NCBI RefSeq assembly: GCF_009746125.1
Contig: NZ_CP041352.1
Span: forward strand, 399,847-463,846
From: Casimicrobium huifangae
GTDB lineage: Bacteria; Pseudomonadota; Gammaproteobacteria; Burkholderiales; Casimicrobiaceae
Direction of reading: 5' to 3'
Length of the DNA stretch: 64,000 bases
Shown here: piece after piece, positions 43,695 through 52,347 of the stretch
Position numbering within the stretch: position 1 is the first letter of the stretch
How the letters are laid out: each line of letters starts with the position of its first letter
The notes under the pieces: generated by a model
Database searches by the model: none
The model's input: the letters and a program-made list of their open reading frames with translations, nothing else
What the model was told of the DNA's origin: nothing
Position numbers and translations under genes: made by a program

Positions 43695-44102
43695 ATGGGT
43701 GTTCGCTACCTGCTGGACACCAATATCTGCATTTACATCGCGAAGCACAATCCCCCGAATGTTCGAGCGCGCTTCGCAGCGCATGCGGCTGATGCGCTCG
43801 CAATGTCGGTCATTACATTCGGCGAACTTCAGCACGGCGCAGAAAAGAGCCAGATCCGAACGCGATCACTCGACGCACTCCATCAGCTGGTGACGCTGAT
43901 TCAGGTGATGCCACTCACTGAGGCAGCCGGCCGGCACTATGGCGAGATTCGCGTCGCGCTGGAGCGGGCCGGGCAGCCAATCGGCAACAACGATCTGTGG
44001 ATCGCCGCCCATGCTCGTGCGGAGGGCTGGGTACTGGTGACCAACAACGAGCGCGAATTTCGCCGGGTTGAAGGTCTGGCGGTGGAGAACTGGGCCGCTT
44101 AG
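43695..44102 (+). CDS. vapC: VapC-type PIN-domain toxin ribonuclease
   Basis: 135-residue PIN nuclease. Acidic metal ligands: Asp8 (LLDTNICIY), Glu44 (TFGELQHG) and Asp100 (GNNDLWIAAHA), with VTNNEREF at the fourth position. Complete and in tandem with vapB, so the module should be functional. VapC enzymes typically cut initiator or other tRNAs; the target here is unknown. Confidence 0.93.
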   Translation: MGVRYLLDTNICIYIAKHNPPNVRARFAAHAADALAMSVITFGELQHGAEKSQIRTRSLDALHQLVTLIQVMPLTEAAGRHYGEIRVALERAGQPIGNNDLWIAAHARAEGWVLVTNNEREFRRVEGLAVENWAA

Positions 44103-44111
44103 GTTTGTTTT

Positions 44112-44138
44112 GTAGCGCGGCGAGTCACGCTGCGCTAC
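44112..44138. terminator. hairpin between vapC and the gamma-glutamyltransferase gene
   Basis: GTAGCGC-G-GCG / CGC-T-GCGCTAC around an AGTCA loop: 11 paired positions including one G-T. It lies between convergent genes; the T-rich side is upstream on the plus strand, so termination efficiency is uncertain. Confidence 0.55.
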
Positions 44139-44180
44139 TGATTTCGCGGGTGGGACAGAAGTGGGCTTTTCGGAAACCGG

Positions 44181-45767
44181 TCAGAACCCCACCGCACAAC
44201 CGTCGCGGCGCGGGTCGCTGCCGGTGATGTAACCGTCGGCCGTTTTCCAGATGATCTGGCCGGAGCCGAAATCCATGTAGCTGTCCTTGTTCTCTTTCAG
44301 CTTGTGGCCGCGCGCGGCGAGCTCGGCGCGAACGTCAGCGGGCGTCCACGGCTCAAGGTCCACTTCCAGGCCCTGCTCGACTCGGAAGCGCGGCCCGTCG
44401 AGCGCGGCCTGCGGGTTCTCGCCGAAGTCGATCATGCGGATCGCCGTCTGCATATGCCCTTGCGGCTGCATGTGGCCGCCCATCACGCCGAATGGCCCCA
44501 CCGGCTGGCCATCCTTCAGGATGAAGCCGGGGATGATGGTGTGGAACGGCCGCTTGCCACCGGCGACGCAGTTCGGGTGTGCTGGGTCCAGCGTGAAGCC
44601 GTAGGCGCGGTTCTGCAGCGAGATGCCGTCCACGACGACGCCGGAGCCGAAGCCGTAGTAGTTCGACTGGATCAGCGACACCATCAGACCGCTCTCGTCG
44701 GCCGCGTTGAGGTAAACGGTGCCGCCGCGCAGCTCGGCGCTCGGCGAGAAATCCTGCGCGCGCTTCAGGTCGATCAGCTTCGCGCGGCTCTTCAGGAAGT
44801 CGCGATCAAGCATCGCGCTGGCGGAGACGTTCATGTACTCCGGGTCGGCCACCTGCGCGTGCACGTCGCGGAAGGCGAGCTTCATCGCTTCAATCGAAAG
44901 ATGCCAATAGTCGGGGTGATTCGGGCCGAGTGCCTTGAGGTCGAAATCGTCCAGCATGCCCAGTGCCATCAGTGCTGCGATACCCTGGCCATTCGGCGGG
45001 ATTTCGGCAACTTCGTAGCCACGATAGCCCATGCGGATCGGCTCCACCCAGTCAGCCACATGGGCTGCGAGGTCGATCCCCGTCATCAAGCCACCATGCG
45101 CCTTGGCATGAGCGACGATGCGCGCGGCGAGTTGGCCACGATAGAAAGACTCGCCCTCGCTCTCGGCGATCAGCCGCAGCGATTCCGCCTGCGCCGGGTT
45201 GCGGAACAGTTCGCCCGGCAGCGGTGCGCGACCATGTGGCATGAAGTGCTCGGCATAACCGGGCTGGATCTGCAGGATCGGCACGGCGCGCGCCCACTGG
45301 CTGGCGATGATCGGCGTGACCATGTAGCCGCGCTCGGCGATATCGATGGCGGGGGCGAGCAGATCGGCGAACGGCAGCTTGCCGTAACGCTTCGACAGCG
45401 CCACCCAACCGGCAATGGCGCCGGGGACGGACACGCTCATCCAGCCGCGCATCGGCACGCTGTCCATGCCCTTGAACGTGTCTGGCGTCCATGCCTGCGG
45501 CGATCGGCCCGACGAGTTGAGGCCATGCAAAGCCTTGTCCTGCGGGCTCCAGATCAGCGCAAAGAGATCACTGCCGAGGCCGTTGCTGCAAGGCTCCACC
45601 ACGGTGAGCACTGCAGCGGTGGCGATGATGGCGTCGATGGCATTGCCCCCCGCCCGCAGCATCTGCAGGCCTGCCTGTGCAGCCAGCGGATGCGTCGTTG
45701 CGACGGCGTTGCGGGTCATCAGCGGCGAACGGCCACCGGGGTACGGGCGGGTGTAGTTGAACGACAT
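44181..45767 (-). CDS. gamma-glutamyltransferase family protein
   Basis: Ntn-hydrolase of the GGT family, 528 residues, expected to self-cleave before the Thr of GGTVYLNAADESG to give large and small subunits. N-terminal landmarks: NAVATTHPLAAQAGLQMLRAGGNAIDA and VEPCSNGLGSDLF; the small subunit ends in GSDPRRDGCAVGF. There is no signal peptide, so it is probably cytoplasmic. Related proteins act on glutathione conjugates or glutaryl-7-ACA-like substrates; specificity is not evident. Confidence 0.9.
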   Translation of the reverse strand: MSFNYTRPYPGGRSPLMTRNAVATTHPLAAQAGLQMLRAGGNAIDAIIATAAVLTVVEPCSNGLGSDLFALIWSPQDKALHGLNSSGRSPQAWTPDTFKGMDSVPMRGWMSVSVPGAIAGWVALSKRYGKLPFADLLAPAIDIAERGYMVTPIIASQWARAVPILQIQPGYAEHFMPHGRAPLPGELFRNPAQAESLRLIAESEGESFYRGQLAARIVAHAKAHGGLMTGIDLAAHVADWVEPIRMGYRGYEVAEIPPNGQGIAALMALGMLDDFDLKALGPNHPDYWHLSIEAMKLAFRDVHAQVADPEYMNVSASAMLDRDFLKSRAKLIDLKRAQDFSPSAELRGGTVYLNAADESGLMVSLIQSNYYGFGSGVVVDGISLQNRAYGFTLDPAHPNCVAGGKRPFHTIIPGFILKDGQPVGPFGVMGGHMQPQGHMQTAIRMIDFGENPQAALDGPRFRVEQGLEVDLEPWTPADVRAELAARGHKLKENKDSYMDFGSGQIIWKTADGYITGSDPRRDGCAVGF

Positions 45768-45876
45768 GAAGTTCGGTGATCTGGGCGTCAGCCATGATTA
45801 TCGTCGGCGTAGCGGTGCCGTCGCTGCCTGTCTCGTTTTCAAGGCCCCGGCTTTGCGCCTGCGTGCCTGTGACTCC

Positions 45877-47799
45877 TCAGCTTGCCGGCTTTGCGCGCGG
45901 CAGCAGCAGGGATAGCGTCATGGCCGACGGCGCGCGCTGCCATGTGAGTTCCGCTCCGATCCGTCGGGCACGGCTTTGCAGCGTCCCCATGCCGCGCCCG
46001 TGCCGTACCGTTGACGGGTCAAAACCGGAGCCGTTGTCAGCAATCTGGATGAGGGTGCCGTCAGCGGTTGGGCCGAGCGACATGGTAACCACCGATGCGC
46101 CGCTGTGCTTAAGCGCATTGCCCAGCGCCTCCTGCACAAGGCGCAGCAGATGCAGCGCCGAGGACGGGTCAAGCACCGGCAGTTCACGAAGGTCATCAGC
46201 GACTTTCCAGTCCAGCCGCACGCCGAGCGCTTCGAAGCGGGGTGCCATGCGAAAGCGCAGGGAACCGAGCAAAGCCAGCGGATCCCGCTCGTGCTCGTCA
46301 AGGGAATCGACGGCAACGCGCAATTCGTCCATGCAATCCTGCAGGGTGCTGGCCAGCACATCCCGAGGCGCATCCTGCGCGCGCGCCTGCCGCAGTGCGG
46401 TCGCGAGATGCATGCCGAGGCCATCGTGCAGATCCCCCATCACGCGGGCGCGCTCCTGGGTACGCGCCTGCTCCCGCTCAGCCTCGCGCAGTTGCTCGAA
46501 GCTGCGCTCAAGTTGCAGACGCTGCGCGTCCACTTGCGATTGCAGCGACGCGGCGAGGTCACGGGTGCGCTGCAGCGAGCGCATGTAGCGCTGCGCGAAG
46601 GTTGCCGTGATGGCAAAGAACAGCGGCAACGACGCGTACTGACGGAGGAAGATCTCGCCCAGACTGCTGCTGTTGGTGCCGATCTCGTAGTCGTTGAGCA
46701 AAAACACGAGGTAGATCAAGGCACCGCAGGCAACCGCTGCCATGTCGGCCGACGGTCGCGCAATGGCGAGCAGCACCAGCCGCAACATGCTCCAGGCCGT
46801 GAGCGCAACGCCGACCGCCGCAAGCGCTGCAAAGCCTGCGTTGGCGCGGCCGTAGTCGGCAGCGGATACAAAGTAGAGGGTTGCCACCACTGCGTAGACG
46901 AGTGCAGTCTTGGGTAGCCAGCGCGGCCCCCGGTAGCCGGGCTGATTGGCCTCCGCGAAGCGCAGCGCGAAGATCGCAAACAGTGCCGTGAACCAGGCCG
47001 CGCCGCTGACGCAAAGCTCGGCGAACAGCAGATCGGGAATCGCGGGGTTGGTCACCCAGTAGTTGAGGTTGCGCAGCGCCCACACCAGCGCGGCCGCACC
47101 GAACCAGACGTAAGCCCTGTGCTCCCGGTCACGCCAACCGATCACCAGCACGAACACCGCAATCGTGATGTTGACGATAATGGTGGCCGCATTGCCTTCG
47201 GTCTGCCAGAAGCGACGCATCCGGAAGGCGTCGTACAGATCGTCGTGCTCACCCAGCCATACTGGCGCCAGGCCGCTGCGATAACCAGGGTATCCGGCGA
47301 GCAGCACCAGCAGTTGGCCATCTCCGGCACCTGCCATCGCAGAACGTGGCAACTCGATCAGTTGCGGTGTGTAGAAATGACGCGACACTGGCATGCTCAT
47401 ATGCCCGGCGCCGCCGACACGCTCGCCATTGAGCCAAAGCTCGGCGTTCATGCCAGCCGCTGGCAAATAGACCGCCGGTCGTTGCCACTGTCGTGCCGAG
47501 GGAGGCAACGCGAATCGATACCAGACATAACCGCGATAGTCTGGTCGGCGTCCATCCCAGTTGTCGGGAAGTGTGATTGAGTGCCATGAACCCGTGGGCG
47601 GCGGCATCTCCGGGCGCGCGGCTCCGGCCTCAAGCACCTCGGCCGTGACGACCGACACCGCAGCGGAAGCGGACACTTCGAGGCCACGGTGCAGACGCGA
47701 GGCGATGATGATGATCAGGGCTACCAGCAGACAGGCAGCAAGTGCCAGCAGCACACGGCGGCGGCCAGTCACGCGGTCGGGGGCAGGCGAAGATGTCAA
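45877..47799 (-). CDS. sensor histidine kinase, 7TMR-DISM type with HisKA_3 core
   Basis: 640-residue membrane sensor. An N-terminal membrane segment (about 15-35) is followed by an extracytoplasmic jelly-roll-like DISM domain (GSWHSITLPDNWDGRRPDYRGYVWYRFALP, about 70-190), about seven membrane helices (about 205-410), a coiled coil (about 415-460), then HisKA_3 with the phospho-His in RVMGDLHDGLGMHL and an HATPase with QEALGNALKHSG, ADNGSGFD and GRGMGTLQSRA. The NarX-like core matches the NarL-type regulator encoded just upstream, with a four-base overlap. The signal is unknown; the DISM domain hints at a carbohydrate or other small ligand. Confidence 0.93.
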   Translation of the reverse strand: MTSSPAPDRVTGRRRVLLALAACLLVALIIIIASRLHRGLEVSASAAVSVVTAEVLEAGAARPEMPPPTGSWHSITLPDNWDGRRPDYRGYVWYRFALPPSARQWQRPAVYLPAAGMNAELWLNGERVGGAGHMSMPVSRHFYTPQLIELPRSAMAGAGDGQLLVLLAGYPGYRSGLAPVWLGEHDDLYDAFRMRRFWQTEGNAATIIVNITIAVFVLVIGWRDREHRAYVWFGAAALVWALRNLNYWVTNPAIPDLLFAELCVSGAAWFTALFAIFALRFAEANQPGYRGPRWLPKTALVYAVVATLYFVSAADYGRANAGFAALAAVGVALTAWSMLRLVLLAIARPSADMAAVACGALIYLVFLLNDYEIGTNSSSLGEIFLRQYASLPLFFAITATFAQRYMRSLQRTRDLAASLQSQVDAQRLQLERSFEQLREAEREQARTQERARVMGDLHDGLGMHLATALRQARAQDAPRDVLASTLQDCMDELRVAVDSLDEHERDPLALLGSLRFRMAPRFEALGVRLDWKVADDLRELPVLDPSSALHLLRLVQEALGNALKHSGASVVTMSLGPTADGTLIQIADNGSGFDPSTVRHGRGMGTLQSRARRIGAELTWQRAPSAMTLSLLLPRAKPAS

Positions 47800-48467
47800 C
47801 GGATGGTGGGCCGGCCCTGCTCGGTCATGCGCCGGTTGTATTCGTAGAGTGCTTCCACCCGCGAGTTTACTGACAGCTTTTCATAGATGCGCCGCACATG
47901 AGTGCGCACCGTGTTGGTGGTGATCTTGAGTGCATCGGCCACCTCGGCATAGCTGAAGCCCTTGCCGATACCGGTGAGCACTTCGCGCTCACGTTCAGAA
48001 AGCAGCTCCGGGCCTTCGCCCGTGGGCGCGACGCTGCTCGTGGGTGGGACGGCGCGGGCGCGCCGAATCAGGGTGCGGGCGATACGCGGTGACAGCGGCG
48101 AACCGCCACTGCGCAGGCATTGCAGATGTTCGCGAATGGAATCAAGGCTGCCGTCCTTCAGCAGGTAGCCGCCTGCGCCGGCGTCGATCGCGGCCAGCAC
48201 ATTGGTCTCGTCGCCGAAGATCGACAGCACCAGCACCTCTCGCCCCGGCTGGCGCACGGCCTCGCGGATGACATCAAGACCGCTGCCATCGGGCAAACCC
48301 AGATCGGTGAGCACGATGTCCGCGGGCTTGCCGCTGCGCAACCAGTTCAGCGCCTCACGCACGCTGCCACAGGCGTGAGCGAGCTGTGGCTCACCACCGG
48401 CCGACAGCACCTCTGCCAGCCATTCGCGGGTGGGAACGTCGTCTTCGACAAGCAGCACCTGATCCAT
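47796..48467 (-). CDS. NarL/FixJ-family response regulator
   Basis: 223 residues: receiver domain with acidic pocket LVEDD, phospho-acceptor Asp55 in VLTDLGLPDGSG and Lys in GGYLLKDGSL, then a LuxR-type HTH (LLSEREREVLTGIGKGFSYAEVADALKITTNTVRTHVRRIYEKL). It overlaps the kinase gene and is divergent from a small exported-protein gene. The spacer between them carries paired repeats that could be its binding sites. Confidence 0.95.
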   Translation of the reverse strand: MDQVLLVEDDVPTREWLAEVLSAGGEPQLAHACGSVREALNWLRSGKPADIVLTDLGLPDGSGLDVIREAVRQPGREVLVLSIFGDETNVLAAIDAGAGGYLLKDGSLDSIREHLQCLRSGGSPLSPRIARTLIRRARAVPPTSSVAPTGEGPELLSEREREVLTGIGKGFSYAEVADALKITTNTVRTHVRRIYEKLSVNSRVEALYEYNRRMTEQGRPTIR

Positions 48468-48541
48468 GAGACGACCAGTTTAGTCCGCCGCTCGCCATCA
48501 ACGGGTCGCATTGTCATGCGATGCCCGGACCCGGTCGCGAC

Positions 48542-48594
48542 ACGAACGCTTCATCGCAATGAAACGTTCGTTACTGCATTCAGATGTTCGTTAC
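48542..48594. promoter_or_regulatory. candidate response-regulator binding region
   Basis: Near-perfect palindrome ACGAACG-c-TTCAT-cgca-ATGAA-a-CGTTCGT (48542-48571), and the direct repeat GTTCGTTAC at 48566-48574 and 48586-48594, exactly 20 bp (two helical turns) apart. Sits between the divergent NarL-type regulator and the small exported-protein gene, the position expected for autoregulation plus target control. Confidence 0.55.
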
Positions 48595-48697
48595 AAACGC
48601 TTACAGGCACCCTGTCGCCAACCTCACATTTGACTGCGTCCATTCCGATACCAGCATGTCGCTGCAACTGTCTTCACCACACATCCAGGAAAGCACC

Positions 48698-49024
48698 ATG
48701 AAATTTGCCAAACACATCATTACCACCGCTGTCGCAGCCTGCATCGGCTTTGCAGCCACCGCCGCGTTCGCGCAATCCACGCCGGTAGCTGACCAGCGTC
48801 AGGCTAACCAGAGCGCACGCATTGCCAACGGCGAAGCCAGCGGCGCACTGTCAAAGCGTGAAGCTGCACGCATGAAGGCGGGCCAGGCCAAGGTGCAGGG
48901 TATGGAGGCCGCTGCCAAGGCCGACGGCAAGGTGACTCGCGCTGAGCGCCAGGCGATCCAGAAAGAGCAGAACAAGCAAAGCCGCCGCATCTATCGCCAG
49001 AAGCACGACGGCAACAAGAAGTAA
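48698..49024 (+). CDS. small exported protein of unknown function
   Basis: 108 residues from ATG 48698 (MKFAKHII); AGGAAAG upstream supports it over the longer open frame from 48584. Signal peptide ends at AFA-QS (about residue 24). The mature part is charged and helical: DQRQANQSARIANGEASGALSKREAARMKAGQ ... QKHDGNKK. Proteins with RIANG-xxSG-xLxxREAAR repeats are common but uncharacterised in beta-proteobacteria. Divergent from a two-component system, so it is a likely target of that system. Confidence 0.8.
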   Translation: MKFAKHIITTAVAACIGFAATAAFAQSTPVADQRQANQSARIANGEASGALSKREAARMKAGQAKVQGMEAAAKADGKVTRAERQAIQKEQNKQSRRIYRQKHDGNKK

Positions 49025-49078
49025 CCATCCGCAGGTGCGCGCAACCGCCTGTGCGGTCGCGCACCGGTGCTGAACAAA

Positions 49079-49128
49079 GTCGCCATCCGCCTTTCTTGCT
49101 CAAGGTCCTCTCGGGTGGCGACCTTTTT
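49079..49128 (+). terminator. rho-independent terminator after the small exported protein
   Basis: GTCGCCATCCG (49079-49089) pairs with CGGGTGGCGAC (49112-49122) with one G-T, loop of 22 bases, followed by CTTTTTCC. Another GC-rich hairpin (GGTGCGC...GCGCACC) lies just before it at about 49034-49064. Confidence 0.75.
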
Positions 49129-49316
49129 CCGCATTCACGCATAGGTAGACCTTCCGGACTGGTGCTACTCGTACTCAGGCACGGGGAACCATCCTGCCTG
49201 CCCGCGGCTTCAATACGAAAACACATGCTTGAAGGGCGGTTGCTGGTGTGCCTCTTGTCCAATCGTGTGCGGGACTTCTCACCACCCAACAACAATTTCA
49301 TTCAGGGGATAAATAC

Positions 49317-50510
49317 ATGTTCATTGCAACGTACAAAGCACGATGGCGAGCATTGGCCACGATGATCAGCGTGCTGGGCATTGCTGCCTGCAGCGCAGCG
49401 ACTTTTACGGCGAACAATGTCGGCGCGATACCCGACGGCACGAGTTCGACCTGCCCGGCGCCGGGCGCACCGCTCAACATCACCTTTACCGCGAACGGGT
49501 TGACGTCAGCGGCGTTGACCGACATTCGCGTCAGCATGACGTTTGGGACGGCACACCCCTGGGGAGGCGACCTGACCGCAACGCTCGTTTCACCCACGGG
49601 TATCAGCTTTCCGTTGTTCGGACGCATCGGCGCCGTCTCGGTGTCTGCGGTCGGTAGCAGTGCCGATCTGTCCGGCAACTACGTGTTTGTCGATCCGGCA
49701 ATCACCAGCAACAACATCTGGACCGCCGCAACCAACGCGCCGAATCCCGGATCGATCATGGAAGGCACTTACGCGACGACGCCGGTGGGCGGTGCGGGCG
49801 CAGTGAATCCGCCCACGCCAACCGGTTTTCTGGCGGCCTACAGCACTCTGACCACGGCCGGGGTGCTTAACGGCACGTGGACTTTGCAGGTGATCGACAA
49901 TTGCGCTAACGACACCGGCGCGATCAGCGCGGCCTCACTCACGCTGGAGCAGGCGGCACCGGTCTTGCAATACTCGTCCGCCCCGTCGTTTATTCACTTC
50001 CCCACGATTCCGGCCAACACACCGAGTTACGCCTATCCCGTGGTGGTGTTCGCACCCGCGACCAATGCGCAGAACGTGGGCTTCGCGGCCAATGCCTGCG
50101 TGATGACGGGCGCCAACGCGGCTGACTTCATGCGATTGCCCGATGCGGTTAGCGTGGCACCCGGCAGCACCGGTCAGCTGCTTGTGCAATTCCGGCCGTC
50201 GAGCAATGGTTACAAGACGGCGACCATGACTTGCACCGCACAGCCGTCGGGCGTGACACCGGCGCAAATCATCGTACAGCTGGACGGGGCAGGCGGCGAT
50301 GCCTTGCCGCCACCGAATTGCTACGACGTCGATGGCGACGGCGTGATGAACCCGCTGGTGGATGGCCTGTTCATCACTCGCCTGCAGCTCGGATTGCCGC
50401 CGGGCGTTGCGGCGAACAATATCGCCTTCCAGTCGCCACGCAACAGCGCCAAAAAGGTGGTGGGCTTCATGCTCGAACGTTGCGGCTACGTGGTGCCGTC
50501 AACGCCGTAA
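49317..50510 (+). CDS. exported protein with P-domain, Ig-like (choice-of-anchor) domain and dockerin-like C-terminus
   Basis: 397 residues from ATG 49317 (AGGGG ribosome-binding site upstream; the frame is open earlier). The signal sequence ends in GIAAC, a possible lipobox, or in a normal cleavage site shortly after. Residues about 35-205 resemble the proprotein-convertase P domain (NITFTANGLTSAALTDIRVSMTFGTAHPWGGDLTATLVSPTG ... LNGTWTLQVIDNCANDTG). Residues about 210-340 are Ig-like (VSVAPGSTGQLLVQFRPSS). The C-terminus has a calcium-loop DVDGDGVMNPLVDGLFITR as in dockerin-like tails. Probably a cell-surface or secreted adhesion or scaffolding protein; no protease domain is attached. Confidence 0.8.
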   Translation: MFIATYKARWRALATMISVLGIAACSAATFTANNVGAIPDGTSSTCPAPGAPLNITFTANGLTSAALTDIRVSMTFGTAHPWGGDLTATLVSPTGISFPLFGRIGAVSVSAVGSSADLSGNYVFVDPAITSNNIWTAATNAPNPGSIMEGTYATTPVGGAGAVNPPTPTGFLAAYSTLTTAGVLNGTWTLQVIDNCANDTGAISAASLTLEQAAPVLQYSSAPSFIHFPTIPANTPSYAYPVVVFAPATNAQNVGFAANACVMTGANAADFMRLPDAVSVAPGSTGQLLVQFRPSSNGYKTATMTCTAQPSGVTPAQIIVQLDGAGGDALPPPNCYDVDGDGVMNPLVDGLFITRLQLGLPPGVAANNIAFQSPRNSAKKVVGFMLERCGYVVPSTP

Positions 50511-50557
50511 CCTGCGCCGCTGGTAGCAGCGTGGCACCGAGCCAATAAAATCGGCCG

Positions 50558-52123
50558 GTGCCACAGCTGATCCTCTCCACCCTCAACGCCCGCTACGCCC
50601 ACGCTTCGCTCGGGCTGCGCTACCTGTTTGCCAACCTTGACGACGACCTGCGTAACCAAACGAAGATCGTTGAATTTGTGATTGGCAGCAAGACCGAGAC
50701 ACTGGTCGAACAGTTGCTGGCGCTGTCGCCCACGGTGATCGGCTTCGGCGTCTACATCTGGAATGTCGAGGAGACGACCAAACTTGTCGCCATGCTGAAG
50801 ACGGTAGCGCCGGAGGTCAGGATCGTGATCGGTGGCCCCGAGGTGAGCTTCGAAACGAAGGAGCAGCGCATCGTTGCGCTGGCCGACCATGTGGTCACCG
50901 GTCAGGGCGATGTCACCTTCAACAAGCTCGCCCGCGCACTATTGCACGGGCCACGACCGTTGATGAAGGTGCACGTGGGTGAAGAGTTCGAACTCGACGA
51001 CCTGAAACTGCCTTACGAGCATTACACCGACGAAGATATCGCGCGTCGTCACCTATATGTCGAGGCCTCACGCGGTTGCCCGTTCAAGTGCGAGTTCTGT
51101 CTCTCCGCGCTGGACAAGACAGCGCTGCCATTCGATACGCAGCGCTTTCTTGCCGAGATGGCGAAGCTCTACGACCGTGGCGCACGCACCTTCAAATTCG
51201 TTGACCGCACATTCAATCTGAACGTCAAGACTTCGCAGGCGATTCTCGAATTTTTCCTCGAACGCATCGAGGCGAAACCGGACGACCCCTGCTTTGCGCA
51301 CTTTGAGCTGGTGCCAGACCATCTGCCCGACAAACTGAAAGACACCATCGCCCGGTTCCCGGCAGGCACTCTGCAATTCGAGATTGGCATCCAGACGTGG
51401 AACCCGACAGTGCAGGGTCACATCTCACGCAAGCAGAACAACGACAAGGCGAAAGACAACCTGCGCTGGCTGCATGCGAATACGCATGCGCATATGCACG
51501 TGGACCTCATCGCGGGCCTGCCGGGCGAGTCGCTCGCGAGTTTTGGTGAAGGATTCGATACCCTCGCGCGCCTCGGGCCACACGAGATTCAGGTAGGCGT
51601 GCTGAAGCGCCTGCGCGGTACGCCGATCATCCGTCATACCGATACGTTCGCGATGCGCTACAACCCGGAGCCACCGTACAACATCCTGTCGAACAATGAA
51701 CTCTCGTTCGCTGACGTACAACGCGTGAACCGCTTTGCACGCTTCTGGGACCTGATCGGCAATTCCGGGCGCTTCACAAACACGCTGCCACTGATCCTGC
51801 AGGAAGCGCCGACCAGCGCTTTTTCACGCTTCATGGCGCTCGCCGACTGGCTCTATGCCGAGACCGGTGCCACGCATCAGATTGCGCTGGAGCGGCTGTT
51901 CGATCTGGTCTATCGCTGGTTGCACACCGATGGCGCTGTTGCACCGGAAGCCGCGCAGCAGGCCATTTTGGCCGACTACGTGAGGAGCGGCAGCAAGGGC
52001 CGGCTCTCGTTCATGACGCGCGGGTTGACGGTTGCAGACGACTCGCGGCAGGCTGGGCGCCACGCTACACCGGCCCGGCAGCGAAGACATTTGATTCAAG
52101 CAGACACGCGAGATCATTCGTGA
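50558..52123 (+). CDS. B12-binding domain radical SAM protein
   Basis: 521-residue protein. N-terminal cobalamin-binding Rossmann-like domain (about 1-140, with VIGFGVYIWNVEETT and IVIGGPEVSFE), a radical SAM core with the [4Fe-4S] motif CPFKCEFC (about residues 177-184), and a C-terminal DUF4080-like region. The start is GTG 50558; a -10-like TAAAAT only 8 bases upstream suggests a near-leaderless mRNA. Reaction unknown; related enzymes do methylations or rearrangements on unactivated carbon. Confidence 0.9.
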   Translation: MPQLILSTLNARYAHASLGLRYLFANLDDDLRNQTKIVEFVIGSKTETLVEQLLALSPTVIGFGVYIWNVEETTKLVAMLKTVAPEVRIVIGGPEVSFETKEQRIVALADHVVTGQGDVTFNKLARALLHGPRPLMKVHVGEEFELDDLKLPYEHYTDEDIARRHLYVEASRGCPFKCEFCLSALDKTALPFDTQRFLAEMAKLYDRGARTFKFVDRTFNLNVKTSQAILEFFLERIEAKPDDPCFAHFELVPDHLPDKLKDTIARFPAGTLQFEIGIQTWNPTVQGHISRKQNNDKAKDNLRWLHANTHAHMHVDLIAGLPGESLASFGEGFDTLARLGPHEIQVGVLKRLRGTPIIRHTDTFAMRYNPEPPYNILSNNELSFADVQRVNRFARFWDLIGNSGRFTNTLPLILQEAPTSAFSRFMALADWLYAETGATHQIALERLFDLVYRWLHTDGAVAPEAAQQAILADYVRSGSKGRLSFMTRGLTVADDSRQAGRHATPARQRRHLIQADTRDHS

Positions 52124-52347
52124 GCGACTGGTAGTACTTTCAATCAGCAAAGTGCCGTTACATTCGACCTCTGGTTCCAGCTGGATGCAAAATTTGCTTC
52201 GACGGGGCATTCTCAACTTCGAGCAGTAGCCAATTGCCGGTTCTGGGGTGGCTCCAAGCGTGTTTATGTAGCGCAAATGCATCCTGTTGTCGCATACTCC
52301 GTACCACCAGCGTCTTAGTGAACACTTACATAGTCTGGGATATACAA

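Noticed and set aside
44304-45779. 491-codon plus-strand open frame
   Set aside because: Antisense to gamma-glutamyltransferase, which carries family motifs.
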